Positions 1 through 5,248 of a stretch of 5,248 nt of DNA are shown here, in pieces. Origin of the DNA: Alphaproteobacteria bacterium (GTDB lineage Bacteria > Pseudomonadota > Alphaproteobacteria > 16-39-46). Numbering within the stretch: position 1 is the first letter of the stretch; every line of letters begins with the position of its first letter. The position numbers and the translations under genes were made by a program. The stretch spans positions 1 to 5,248 of the forward strand of contig CANMHY010000081.1 of the NCBI GenBank assembly GCA_947497675.1. The letters are read 5' to 3'. A model generated the notes under the pieces. The model searched no databases, was not told where the DNA came from, and worked only from the letters and a program-made list of their open reading frames with translations.

Positions 1-314
1 ACATAATTTATAAAATCATAATGCTTCTATCACAGCAGTATTTTCCTGAGAAAGAAAGAATCTCTTTTTTTATCTTCGCCATCATATCAAAATTTTAAAC
101 CAAGTCAATTTAGGATGGGCTAAAAATTAAAGAAAGAAAAGGCTGACTATTTCAGAAAATTCTGCCAATAGGATCCATTAGGGTTAACAGATCGATTATA
201 ACCAAATGTTTTTGTTACCAATAGTTATTATGAAATGGCGTTTAAAAGACTCAAATTTAGCCATCCCAGTAAAGAAAATTTCCTGCCAAAACTCAAACCA
301 CATGGTATTATAAA
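1..314. other. AT-rich stretch without a confident gene
   Basis: I see no RNA gene, insertion sequence end or complete coding region here. On the minus strand there is a 35-codon open frame from an ATG at 303 down to a TAA at 196. A second open segment in another minus frame runs from 224 down to a TAG at 147 and reads like protein (TFGYNRSVNPNGSYWQNFLK). Together they could be the frameshifted tail of a decayed gene, but they are too short to call. A 25-codon minus-strand frame at 8-85 has no other support. A sigma70-like pair, CTGCCA at 283-288 and TATTAT at 306-311 with 17 bp between, would start transcription at about the ATG of the next gene, so it is doubtful as that gene's promoter. 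Confidence 0.5.
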
Positions 315-866
315 ATGCAGAGCAAATTAAAAATTTATTTTATTTCAGTTTCTTACTTCTTGTTTGCCCCTCTTGTTTTTGTTTTCTCTTCTTATTCAAT
401 GAATGAAACCTGTGATGAAGATATTACAGACACTGGACATCCTAAACCTCTAAAAGTATTACCTTTTCTTGAAACATCATTCACAGTCTACGAAAGCAGA
501 AGCTATACGGATGCTTTTAATCAATTTAACGTGATTTTAAATCTTCTGCGCTCTTATAGAGATGGAACAAATCGGGACATTGATGTGAGCGGAAAAATTA
601 AAAAAGGATTTATCGAGACCGCACAGGGCTTTGCTGAAGAGGTTTTTCACTATAATTCAGAGAGTCCTTTAATAGATGGGATTGCCCATATTTATAGCCT
701 TGCTTCTGATTGCGCAGAAAAAAACGGAAACTTTAATGTTGCTGCAGCATATTACGAACTGAGTGGTGATTGTTATAGCGATCAAGAAAGTAATCTCCGA
801 GCGCTTTCACAATTAATGTATTTAAATGCTGCCGAGAATTTTGATAGAGCCACCTTATATCAGTAA
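315..866 (+). CDS. Exported helical-repeat (TPR-like) protein, cut short by an in-frame stop
   Basis: I do not recognise a named family. Residues 1-28 form a signal peptide or N-terminal anchor: Lys4 and Lys6, then a hydrophobic stretch at about 8-27 (YFISVSYFLFAPLVFVF), so the product is probably exported. The rest reads as amphipathic helices. Paired helices are clearest from residue 120 onward (DGIAHIYSLASDCAEKNGN, then FNVAAAYYELSGDCY, then RALSQLMYLNAAENFDRA), with the small and aromatic residue spacing of TPR or Sel1-like repeats. The last helix pair is cut by TAA at codon 184, and the same frame continues as a good second helix after it (see 867-1088), so the intact protein was probably 257 residues. 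Cys33, Cys133 and Cys153 could form disulfides outside the cytoplasm. The ATG at 315 is the only start that keeps the signal peptide; an in-frame TAA at 270-272 bounds it. No Shine-Dalgarno is visible. Function unknown; a scaffold or host-interaction role would be guesswork. Confidence 0.6.
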   Translation: MQSKLKIYFISVSYFLFAPLVFVFSSYSMNETCDEDITDTGHPKPLKVLPFLETSFTVYESRSYTDAFNQFNVILNLLRSYRDGTNRDIDVSGKIKKGFIETAQGFAEEVFHYNSESPLIDGIAHIYSLASDCAEKNGNFNVAAAYYELSGDCYSDQESNLRALSQLMYLNAAENFDRATLYQ

Positions 867-1088
867 TCTTTTAATTTGGCAGAAAAAGCTGCCACCTGTG
901 CTATTGAATTTTATCCAAAAAGAAACGAGTTCATTTGTTTAACAGTCGCCATCCAAATGTTTTGTAATAATATGAAAGATAAGCTCAACGGCACAAATAA
1001 GACCCTCTCTAATAATTTTTATGAACTCGCAGAAACTCTTACACCTTATTTTTCAATGCCGTCTTTTAAAAGCTCAAAACCCAATTAA
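867..1088 (+). pseudogene. Detached C-terminal part of the preceding TPR-like gene
   Basis: This segment is in exactly the same frame as the gene ending at 866, with only the TAA codon at 864-866 between them. It encodes 73 more residues and stops at TAA 1086-1088. Its first residues (SFNLAEKAATCAIEF) complete the helix pair begun before the stop, as expected for one repeat split by a nonsense codon. A TTG at 876 could in principle start a 70-residue product, but no Shine-Dalgarno precedes it and the product would begin mid-helix. I therefore read it as the remnant of one gene and not as an independent gene. Alternatives are a sequencing error at 864-866 or some stop-codon readthrough. It contributes three further cysteines (195, 208 and 217 in full-length numbering). 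Confidence 0.6.
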
Positions 1089-1120
1089 ATTTTGCAAGTC
1101 TCTATTTTATTAAACATCCT

Positions 1121-1137
1121 TGATTTTTCAAAAATCA
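1121..1137. repeat. 17-bp near-perfect palindrome TGATTTTT-C-AAAAATCA
   Basis: Eight-base arms flank a single central C, 33 bases after the end of the broken TPR-like gene. There is no T-tract after it, so it is not a typical Rho-independent terminator. It could be a weak termination hairpin, a protein-binding site, or chance in very AT-rich DNA. Confidence 0.4.
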
Positions 1138-1183
1138 TACCTATCTATTAATAATAAGAAGAAGAAGATAATTCTATTATTCT

Positions 1184-1209
1184 TTAAATTTTAACATCTT
1201 AAATTTTAA
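1184..1209 (+). repeat. Two direct copies of TTAAATTTTAA, 15 bp apart
   Basis: The 11-base unit occurs at 1184-1194 and 1199-1209, about 40 bases before the start of the exported methyltransferase-like gene. The spacing is about one and a half helical turns. It could be a regulator-binding pair or an AT-rich upstream element, but simple AT-rich sequence repeats easily and I found no convincing -35/-10 pair next to it. Confidence 0.35.
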
Positions 1210-1233
1210 GAATTTAACGAAACAGTTCATTAT

Positions 1234-1238
1234 AAGGA
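1234..1238 (+). promoter_or_regulatory. Ribosome binding site (AAGGA) of the methyltransferase-like gene
   Basis: AAGGA lies 11 bases before the ATG at 1250. The gap is slightly long but usable, and it supports this ATG over internal ones, which would lose the signal peptide. Confidence 0.55.
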
Positions 1239-1249
1239 TATTTATAATT

Positions 1250-1918
1250 ATGCATCAATTTTTTCAAAAACTATCTCTTTTGTTTATCGTAGGCACGATC
1301 TTCGCGGCTTTTGATATTTTTGCGATGTCTGCGGATACACTCATTGTTGGATGCCGACCTTGGGATGACAATGTTAAAAGTGTTTCTCTCGGTAAAGCAC
1401 ATTGCTTGGATTTTATGGGTATGGATCGTAGGCAAGTTGGAGAGACAACCTTTCATCATGTTGATCTAAATGATAAGGATACGTATTCAGCCTCTAAATT
1501 TAGTAAATTCGCAGTTGAAAACCCTCAAAAATTTACAACCATCATTCTTGATTGGATGACCTACCACCATATTAGAGAAGATACAGCGTGGACTCATTTT
1601 TTTGAGCTGTTAAGACCAAATGGAAAACTTTTTATTTCAATACAACAGTCTCTTAATTTTCAAACACAAGAAGACACGACGAATCAAAAAACAGCTGGGC
1701 TCCTGGAAAAACTAAAGAAAATAACACCTTTTTCTGTCCAAGATTTTAGCTATGCACATGATTCAAGCTTAGAGCTCTCTCCTTCCTGTTTGGAACTCTT
1801 AGGTCGAAAATATGATGCTCTTGAGGAAATGTCAGGCACTCTCTATCCTGATTCATATAGTAATTGTAGATTAAAGGGGAATTTCATTGTTGCAACCAGA
1901 ACAGAAAAACCTTCATAA
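1250..1918 (+). CDS. Exported protein with a class I methyltransferase-like fold
   Basis: A 222-residue protein. Residues 1-28 form a signal peptide: Lys8, a hydrophobic core LSLLFIVGTIFAAF, and likely cleavage near the AMSA at 25-28. The mature part follows the order of a Rossmann methyltransferase. There is a first strand and turn TLIVGCRPWDDN (30-41) in the place of motif I, and HHVDLND (69-75) as an acidic strand end. A strand ending in Asp follows (TTIILDWMTYHHI, 96-108), then LLRPNGKLFIS (120-130), which closely matches the LRPGG-type strand after it. A last strand, NFIVATRTEK, lies near the C terminus. The glycine-rich SAM loop is poor (GCRPWD in place of GxGxG), so SAM binding is uncertain. 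It is not PrmC: there is no NPPY motif and it is too short. A signal peptide on this fold is odd, because SAM is cytoplasmic. It may be a secreted effector or a non-catalytic relative. The fold assignment is by eye and the substrate is unknown. It is transcribed separately from the downstream operon, as a terminator follows. Confidence 0.65.
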   Translation: MHQFFQKLSLLFIVGTIFAAFDIFAMSADTLIVGCRPWDDNVKSVSLGKAHCLDFMGMDRRQVGETTFHHVDLNDKDTYSASKFSKFAVENPQKFTTIILDWMTYHHIREDTAWTHFFELLRPNGKLFISIQQSLNFQTQEDTTNQKTAGLLEKLKKITPFSVQDFSYAHDSSLELSPSCLELLGRKYDALEEMSGTLYPDSYSNCRLKGNFIVATRTEKPS

Positions 1919-1993
1919 AAGCTTGAATTCCATCAGAGTCTAAGAAGACCTCTTTTTATAGATTTTTTTAAAATTTTCGTTTTATTTAAATTC

Positions 1994-2033
1994 AAAGCCC
2001 TCTTTCTTTTTTAGAAAGGGGGTTTTGTCTTTT
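1994..2033 (+). terminator. Rho-independent terminator after the methyltransferase-like gene
   Basis: A 10-bp stem (CCCTCTTTCT at 1998-2007 with AGAAAGGGGG at 2013-2022, one G-T wobble) closes a loop of five T. It is followed by TTTTGTCTTTT. The flanking AAAG and TTTT can lengthen the stem. It lies about 80 bases after the stop at 1918 and separates that gene from the DUF4167-clpB operon. The A-run before the stem is short, so it works mainly on the plus strand. Confidence 0.85.
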
Positions 2034-2077
2034 ATTAACTCGAAAACTTTCATTTTAAATTCAGCTCTTAGAATTTT

Positions 2078-2095
2078 ATGCTTCTCAAAAAGCAT
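2078..2095. repeat. Inverted repeat ATGCTT-6-AAGCAT
   Basis: A perfect 6-bp stem with a six-base loop, in the gene-free stretch after the terminator. No T-tract follows. Alone it is within chance for this base composition. Confidence 0.3.
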
Positions 2096-2142
2096 TCTCC
2101 CGACTGAGGAACCCTTTTTTTACTCTTGCGAGAATCTAAGAA

Positions 2143-2161
2143 GTTTTCTAAAGTAGAAAAC
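2143..2161. repeat. Hairpin GTTTTCTA-AAG-TAGAAAAC
   Basis: A perfect 8-bp stem with a three-base loop, about 160 bases before the DUF4167 start. There is no T-tract after it, so it is not a normal terminator. The tight loop makes it one of the less likely chance pairs in the region. It could be a binding site or part of a leader structure. Confidence 0.45.
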
Positions 2162-2162
2162 A

Positions 2163-2227
2163 GGATAAATGTGTAACAGTGTTGTACACTTAAAATGGCT
2201 GTAATTTTTCTTAAGTGTCTTTTATCC
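2163..2227. repeat. Outer arms GGATAAA / TTTATCC of a nested inverted repeat
   Basis: Seven-base arms at 2163-2169 and 2221-2227 enclose the ACACTTAA/TTAAGTGT pair, so RNA from this region could form one long interrupted stem. The right arm is part of TTATCCAT, which recurs at 2262-2269, so the left arm has two possible partners. Confidence 0.35.
2186..2218. repeat. Inner arms ACACTTAA / TTAAGTGT
   Basis: A perfect 8-bp pair with 17 bases between, nested inside the GGATAAA/TTTATCC pair. The left arm overlaps a competing small hairpin, AGTGT-TGT-ACACT (2178-2190), so two mutually exclusive folds are possible. Switching between them is an inference only. Confidence 0.4.
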
Positions 2228-2252
2228 ATACGTTGAGATTTTTTTACGTATG
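2227..2252. repeat. Inverted repeat CATACGT-12-ACGTATG
   Basis: A perfect 7-bp pair around a T-rich 12-base loop, sharing its first base with the outer nested repeat. It is either a leader hairpin or a two-half operator with centres about two helical turns apart. Confidence 0.4.
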
Positions 2253-2294
2253 ATTTTGTCCTTATCCATCTAAGAAATTTTACTTAATGATCAA

Positions 2295-2306
2295 TGGCAT
2301 ATGCCA
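2295..2306. repeat. 12-bp perfect palindrome TGGCATATGCCA
   Basis: It lies four bases before the Shine-Dalgarno region of the DUF4167 gene. A perfect 12-bp palindrome is the classic form of a dimeric repressor site, and here it would sit in the 5' leader next to the ribosome site. No regulator can be named. It does not fit a sigma54 promoter. Confidence 0.45.
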
Positions 2307-2309
2307 CTT

Positions 2310-2315
2310 TGAGGA
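2310..2315 (+). promoter_or_regulatory. Ribosome binding site (TGAGGA) that fixes the TTG start
   Basis: TGAGGA (core GAGG at 2311-2314) stands nine bases before TTG 2324. The only near in-frame ATG, at 2294, runs into TAG at 2318-2320 after eight codons and has no ribosome site. This decides in favour of TTG as the real start. Confidence 0.7.
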
Positions 2316-2323
2316 TTTAGAAA

Positions 2324-2944
2324 TTGAACCAAACTCGCAGACGCACCAGCAGCAGTAGCAGTAGCAATAATGGCTCTCGCAAACCCCATTCTTCAGGCAA
2401 CAATACGTTTGATAGTCAAGGTCCCGACGGTAAGATTCGTGGAACAGCGCATCAGATTTTTGAAAAATATATGGCCCTCGCGCGGGATGCTAATTCAAGT
2501 GGAGACCGTATTGCAGCGGAAAGCTTTTATCAGTTTGCCGATCATTATTTTCGCCTCATGACGCCAGACAATGAGACAGAGGGGAATGCTTGGCGCGATG
2601 AAAGCCATCGGCAACCAAAATCTCATACATTTCAGCAAAATGCTTTTGCCGCTGAAATGGAAATTTCTGCGCAGCCTTCTGCTTCTTCTGGAGAACGCAT
2701 TGAAAGTTCAGCTCCGAAGAGCACACGCGGACCGGCTGAACGGTCAGGAGGACGTGAAAATCGCTTTGAAAATCGGAGATCTCGTCATCCTTATCTCGGA
2801 GGAAACTCTCGATCGTACGGAGACCGTCAAAATCGTTCGGAACAATCTTCCCCCCAAGCTGCCGTTCAGAAGTCACTTCCTCTGGAGTCTCAACCAGAAA
2901 AACCTTCCGAACCTCAACAGGACACTATAACTGTCATTCAATAA
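2324..2944 (+). CDS. DUF4167 domain protein, first gene of the clpB operon
   Basis: A 206-residue protein of unknown function, of a family typical of alphaproteobacteria. The start is TTG with GAGG nine bases upstream. The N terminus is basic and low-complexity (NQTRRRT, six Ser, Asn-Asn), as usual for the family. The conserved DUF4167 core is at about residues 30-80: [20 protein letters not shown], then [20 protein letters not shown], then DHYFRLM. It should form two or three helices. From about residue 85 the chain is hydrophilic and looks disordered, rich in Ser, Arg, Gln, Glu and Pro, with Arg/Gly/Asn-rich parts at 139-172. The basic ends suggest nucleic-acid or ribosome contact, but that is inference. 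There is no signal peptide or membrane segment, so it is cytoplasmic. In many alphaproteobacteria this gene lies between prmC and clpB. Here clpB follows 20 bases after the stop, but no prmC is seen upstream. Confidence 0.88.
   Translation: MNQTRRRTSSSSSSNNGSRKPHSSGNNTFDSQGPDGKIRGTAHQIFEKYMALARDANSSGDRIAAESFYQFADHYFRLMTPDNETEGNAWRDESHRQPKSHTFQQNAFAAEMEISAQPSASSGERIESSAPKSTRGPAERSGGRENRFENRRSRHPYLGGNSRSYGDRQNRSEQSSPQAAVQKSLPLESQPEKPSEPQQDTITVIQ
2348..2365 (+). repeat. Serine-codon run (AGC/AGT x6)
   Basis: Codons 9-14 of the DUF4167 gene are six AGC or AGT triplets in a row, followed by two AAT. The run is short and imperfect. Whole-unit slippage would change the tract length without breaking the frame, in a part of the protein that is variable across the family. 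Confidence 0.6.
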
Positions 2945-2964
2945 TAAACCAGAGAATTACGATC

Positions 2965-5248
2965 ATGAATTTTGAGGTCTATACTGAAAAGCTCAAAGCA
3001 GCTCTCCAAAAAGCTCAAACGCTTGCCCATCGAAAAGGTCATCAACGTCTTCTTCCAGAACATCTCCTGAAAGTTCTTTTGGAAGAAGAAGATGGCTTTA
3101 CAAAGCGTCTCATTCAATCTTCTAAAGGGAACGCAGAATCTGTTCTCCAAGAAATTGAAGCTTTTCTTGCAAAACAGCCTCAAATTGAAGGAAGTGGTGC
3201 GGGACAAGTTTTTTTATCTCCTGAGCTTGATAAAGCTTTTGAAAATGCAGAAGATCTTTCAAAAAAAGCAGGAGATACGTTTGTCACACTTGAATATGCG
3301 CTCTTAGCTCTTTTAATGTATGATAAATCGGAAGCTTCAAAAATCTTAAAAAAAGGGGGTGTGACAACACAGGCGCTCAACCAGACAATACAAGACCTTC
3401 GAAAAGGTCGAACCGCAGACTCTGCCTCCTCTGAGGACTCCTACGACGCTCTTCGAAAGTATGCACGCGATTTAACAGCGGCAGCACGCGAAGGAAAACT
3501 CGATCCTGTTATTGGACGGGATGAAGAGATCAGACGAACCATTCAAGTTCTCTCCAGGCGTACAAAAAACAATCCTGTCTTAATTGGAGAGCCCGGCGTT
3601 GGAAAAACAGCTATTGTTGAGGGACTTGCCCTCCGTATTGTCAATGGAGACGTTCCTGAAAGTCTCCGGAATAAAGATCTTCTTTCATTAGATCTTGGGG
3701 CTCTCATTGCAGGCGCTAAATTCCGGGGAGAATTTGAGGAACGCCTCAAGGCTGTTCTTTCTGAAATTTCCGCATCTGATGGAAATGTTATTCTTTTCAT
3801 AGATGAGTTGCATACCCTAATGGGAGCCGGAAAAGCAGAAGGCGCCATGGATGCTGCGAATATGCTAAAACCGTCTCTTGCACGCGGTGAGCTCCATACT
3901 GTCGGCGCAACCACCCTTAATGAATATCGTCAATATATCGAAAAAGATGCCGCTCTTGCCAGACGATTCCAACCTGTTTTTGTCTCTGAACCGAGCATTG
4001 AAGAAACAATTTCCATTCTGCGTGGACTTAAAGAAAAATATGAACTTCATCATGGTGTTCGTATTACGGATGCGGCCATCGTCAGTGCCGCTGTTTTGTC
4101 AGACAGATATATTACAGATCGCTTCTTACCTGACAAGGCGATTGACCTTGTGGACGAAGCAGCGAGTCGTCTTCGCATGGAAGTGGACTCTAAACCTGAA
4201 GATATTGATGAGCTTGACAGGCGCATTATCCAACTTAAAATCGAAAGGGAAGCTCTTAAAAAAGAAAAAGATGAGGCTTCTCAAGACCGTCTTGAAAAAC
4301 TTCTTAAAGAGCTTGCTGAACTCGAAGAAAAGTCTGGGAGCCTGACGAGTCATTGGAAAGAAGAGAAAGATAAACTCAACGAATCTCATCGCATTAAAGA
4401 GCAATTGGACCAAGCGCGCTTGGAACTTGACATTGCGCACCGCAAAGGTGACCTTGCAAAGGCAGGTGAAATCACTTATGGCCTGATTCCAGAGCTCGAA
4501 CAAAAACTTAAAGATCATGCCGATCAATCTCAATCTCAATCCCTTAAAGAAGAAGTCACTGAAGAAGATATCGCGTCCATCGTTTCACGGTGGACCGGAA
4601 TTCCAGTTGATAAAATGTTAGAAGGCGAGCGGGAAAAACTCCTCGCCATGGAAGATCAGATGAGATCTAGAGTCCTCGGACAAGATGAAGCTGTCTCTGC
4701 GATCTCAAACGCTGTGAGACGCGCACGATCTGGCCTTCAAGATGCCAACCGCCCCATTGGATCTTTCTTATTTTTGGGACCGACGGGTGTTGGAAAAACA
4801 GAGCTTGCAAAAGCTTTAGCCTCCTTTCTTTTTAACGATGAACATGCCCTTCTGAGAATTGACATGTCAGAATTTATGGAAAAACATGCGGTCTCGAGGC
4901 TTATAGGGGCTCCTCCTGGGTATGTTGGATATGAAGAAGGAGGTACTTTAACAGAGGCCGTAAGACGCAGGCCCTACCAAATTATTCTCTTCGATGAAAT
5001 TGAAAAGGCCCATCCTGATGTTTTTAACATATTGCTTCAAGTTCTTGATGATGGACGTCTTACGGACGGACAAGGGCGCACCGTTGACTTTAAAAATACC
5101 TTGATTATTCTCACGTCTAATCTCGGAAGTGAATTTTTAAGCCATGCTGATTTTGAAGGGGAAGCCCCTAAAGAAATCAGAGACCAAGTTATGACTGTCG
5201 TCCGCAGTCATTTTCGTCCTGAATTTTTAAATCGTTTGGATGATATTT
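2965..5248 (+). CDS. ClpB, Hsp100 ATP-dependent protein disaggregase (3' end beyond window)
   Basis: ClpB is a hexameric cytoplasmic AAA+ machine that threads aggregated proteins through its pore, with DnaK, DnaJ and GrpE. The window holds 761 codons; full-length ClpB is about 857, so roughly 100 C-terminal residues are missing. The order is complete up to there: N domain at about 1-145; D1 Walker A GEPGVGKT (208-215, Lys214), Walker B VILFIDE (275-281) and arginine fingers Arg333-Arg334; a coiled-coil M domain at about 405-530, which marks ClpB and excludes ClpA/ClpC; RWTGIPV (542-548); D2 Walker A GPTGVGKT (605-612, Lys611), Walker B IILFDE (673-678), pore loop GYVGY (652-656), sensor TSN (717-719) and the NR finger at 756-757. 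All catalytic residues are present. The D1 pore loop reads GAKFRGEFE where E. coli has Tyr251; Phe253 keeps the aromatic. ATG 2965 follows a weak AGAG. It is probably cotranscribed with DUF4167. No heat-shock promoter was recognised. Confidence 0.98.
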   Translation, partial: MNFEVYTEKLKAALQKAQTLAHRKGHQRLLPEHLLKVLLEEEDGFTKRLIQSSKGNAESVLQEIEAFLAKQPQIEGSGAGQVFLSPELDKAFENAEDLSKKAGDTFVTLEYALLALLMYDKSEASKILKKGGVTTQALNQTIQDLRKGRTADSASSEDSYDALRKYARDLTAAAREGKLDPVIGRDEEIRRTIQVLSRRTKNNPVLIGEPGVGKTAIVEGLALRIVNGDVPESLRNKDLLSLDLGALIAGAKFRGEFEERLKAVLSEISASDGNVILFIDELHTLMGAGKAEGAMDAANMLKPSLARGELHTVGATTLNEYRQYIEKDAALARRFQPVFVSEPSIEETISILRGLKEKYELHHGVRITDAAIVSAAVLSDRYITDRFLPDKAIDLVDEAASRLRMEVDSKPEDIDELDRRIIQLKIEREALKKEKDEASQDRLEKLLKELAELEEKSGSLTSHWKEEKDKLNESHRIKEQLDQARLELDIAHRKGDLAKAGEITYGLIPELEQKLKDHADQSQSQSLKEEVTEEDIASIVSRWTGIPVDKMLEGEREKLLAMEDQMRSRVLGQDEAVSAISNAVRRARSGLQDANRPIGSFLFLGPTGVGKTELAKALASFLFNDEHALLRIDMSEFMEKHAVSRLIGAPPGYVGYEEGGTLTEAVRRRPYQIILFDEIEKAHPDVFNILLQVLDDGRLTDGQGRTVDFKNTLIILTSNLGSEFLSHADFEGEAPKEIRDQVMTVVRSHFRPEFLNRLDDI

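Larger units (their letters stand above)
1919..2323. other. Gene-free stretch with terminator and a cluster of inverted repeats
   Basis: No coding region of note lies here. The left half holds a Rho-independent terminator (about 1994-2033). From 2078 to 2306 there are at least six perfect inverted repeats, listed separately. The motif TTATCCAT occurs twice (2222-2229 and 2262-2269), and TCTAAGAAG occurs at 1939-1947 and 2135-2143. I found no convincing sigma70 or heat-shock sigma32 promoter and no CIRCE element, although a promoter for the DUF4167-clpB operon is expected here. An unrecognised small RNA is possible but not shown. Confidence 0.5.

Noticed and set aside
1..314. Insertion sequence remnant or CRISPR repeats
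   Set aside because: No terminal inverted repeats, target duplications, transposase motifs or regularly spaced repeats are visible.
876..1088. Independent 70-residue gene starting at TTG 876
   Set aside because: There is no ribosome site and the product would begin in the middle of a helix that continues from the upstream frame; a remnant of the interrupted gene explains it better.
1250..1918. Identification as PrmC, which commonly precedes DUF4167
   Set aside because: It lacks the NPPY motif, is shorter than PrmC, has a signal peptide and is separated from DUF4167 by a terminator.
2219..2267. Heat-shock sigma32-type promoter using CTTATCC or TTTATCC as the -10 element
   Set aside because: No CTTG-type -35 element lies at the proper distance before either copy.
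2287..2358. 23-codon ORF (ATG 2287 to TAG 2358) overlapping the DUF4167 start
   Set aside because: It has no Shine-Dalgarno, is out of frame with the gene and has no recognisable product.
2556..2930. Open frames of 106-119 codons on both strands inside the DUF4167 gene
   Set aside because: They overlap a recognised family member with a good ribosome site and have no domain or start signal of their own.
3543..4539. Several open frames on the minus strand and in another plus frame inside clpB
   Set aside because: All lie within the clearly conserved clpB frame and are shadows of its codon use.

Overview
This window looks like part of the chromosome of an AT-rich (low-GC) alphaproteobacterium, probably a host-associated lineage such as Holosporales. 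The main evidence is a DUF4167 protein gene directly followed by clpB, a pairing I know from alphaproteobacteria. The exact taxon is an inference.

Left part (1-1918): an accessory-looking, AT-rich stretch. It starts with about 314 bases without a confident gene. Next comes a gene for an exported, all-helical, TPR-like protein (315-866). Its frame is stopped by one TAA at 864-866 and then stays open to 1088, so the gene is probably broken by a nonsense change. A second exported-protein gene (1250-1918) encodes a class I methyltransferase-like Rossmann fold behind a signal peptide. It ends in a good Rho-independent terminator (about 1994-2033). Both proteins look lineage-specific and extracytoplasmic.

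Middle (1919-2323): about 400 bases without a gene. It holds the terminator and then a cluster of perfect inverted repeats, including an 8-bp hairpin, two nested pairs, a 7-bp pair and a 12-bp palindrome. The palindrome lies just before the Shine-Dalgarno of the next gene. This could be a structured leader or operator region for the DUF4167-clpB operon, but some of these repeats are expected by chance in AT-rich DNA.

Right part (2324-5248): the DUF4167 gene starts with TTG behind a clear GAGG. Twenty bases after its stop comes clpB, the Hsp100 disaggregase, which runs off the right edge with about 100 C-terminal residues missing. The short gap suggests the two genes are cotranscribed. ClpB would work with DnaK/DnaJ/GrpE (outside the window) to recover aggregated proteins. 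The role of the DUF4167 partner is unknown. I see no clear proof of a new system; the best leads are the interrupted exported protein, the exported methyltransferase-like protein and the leader ahead of the clpB operon.
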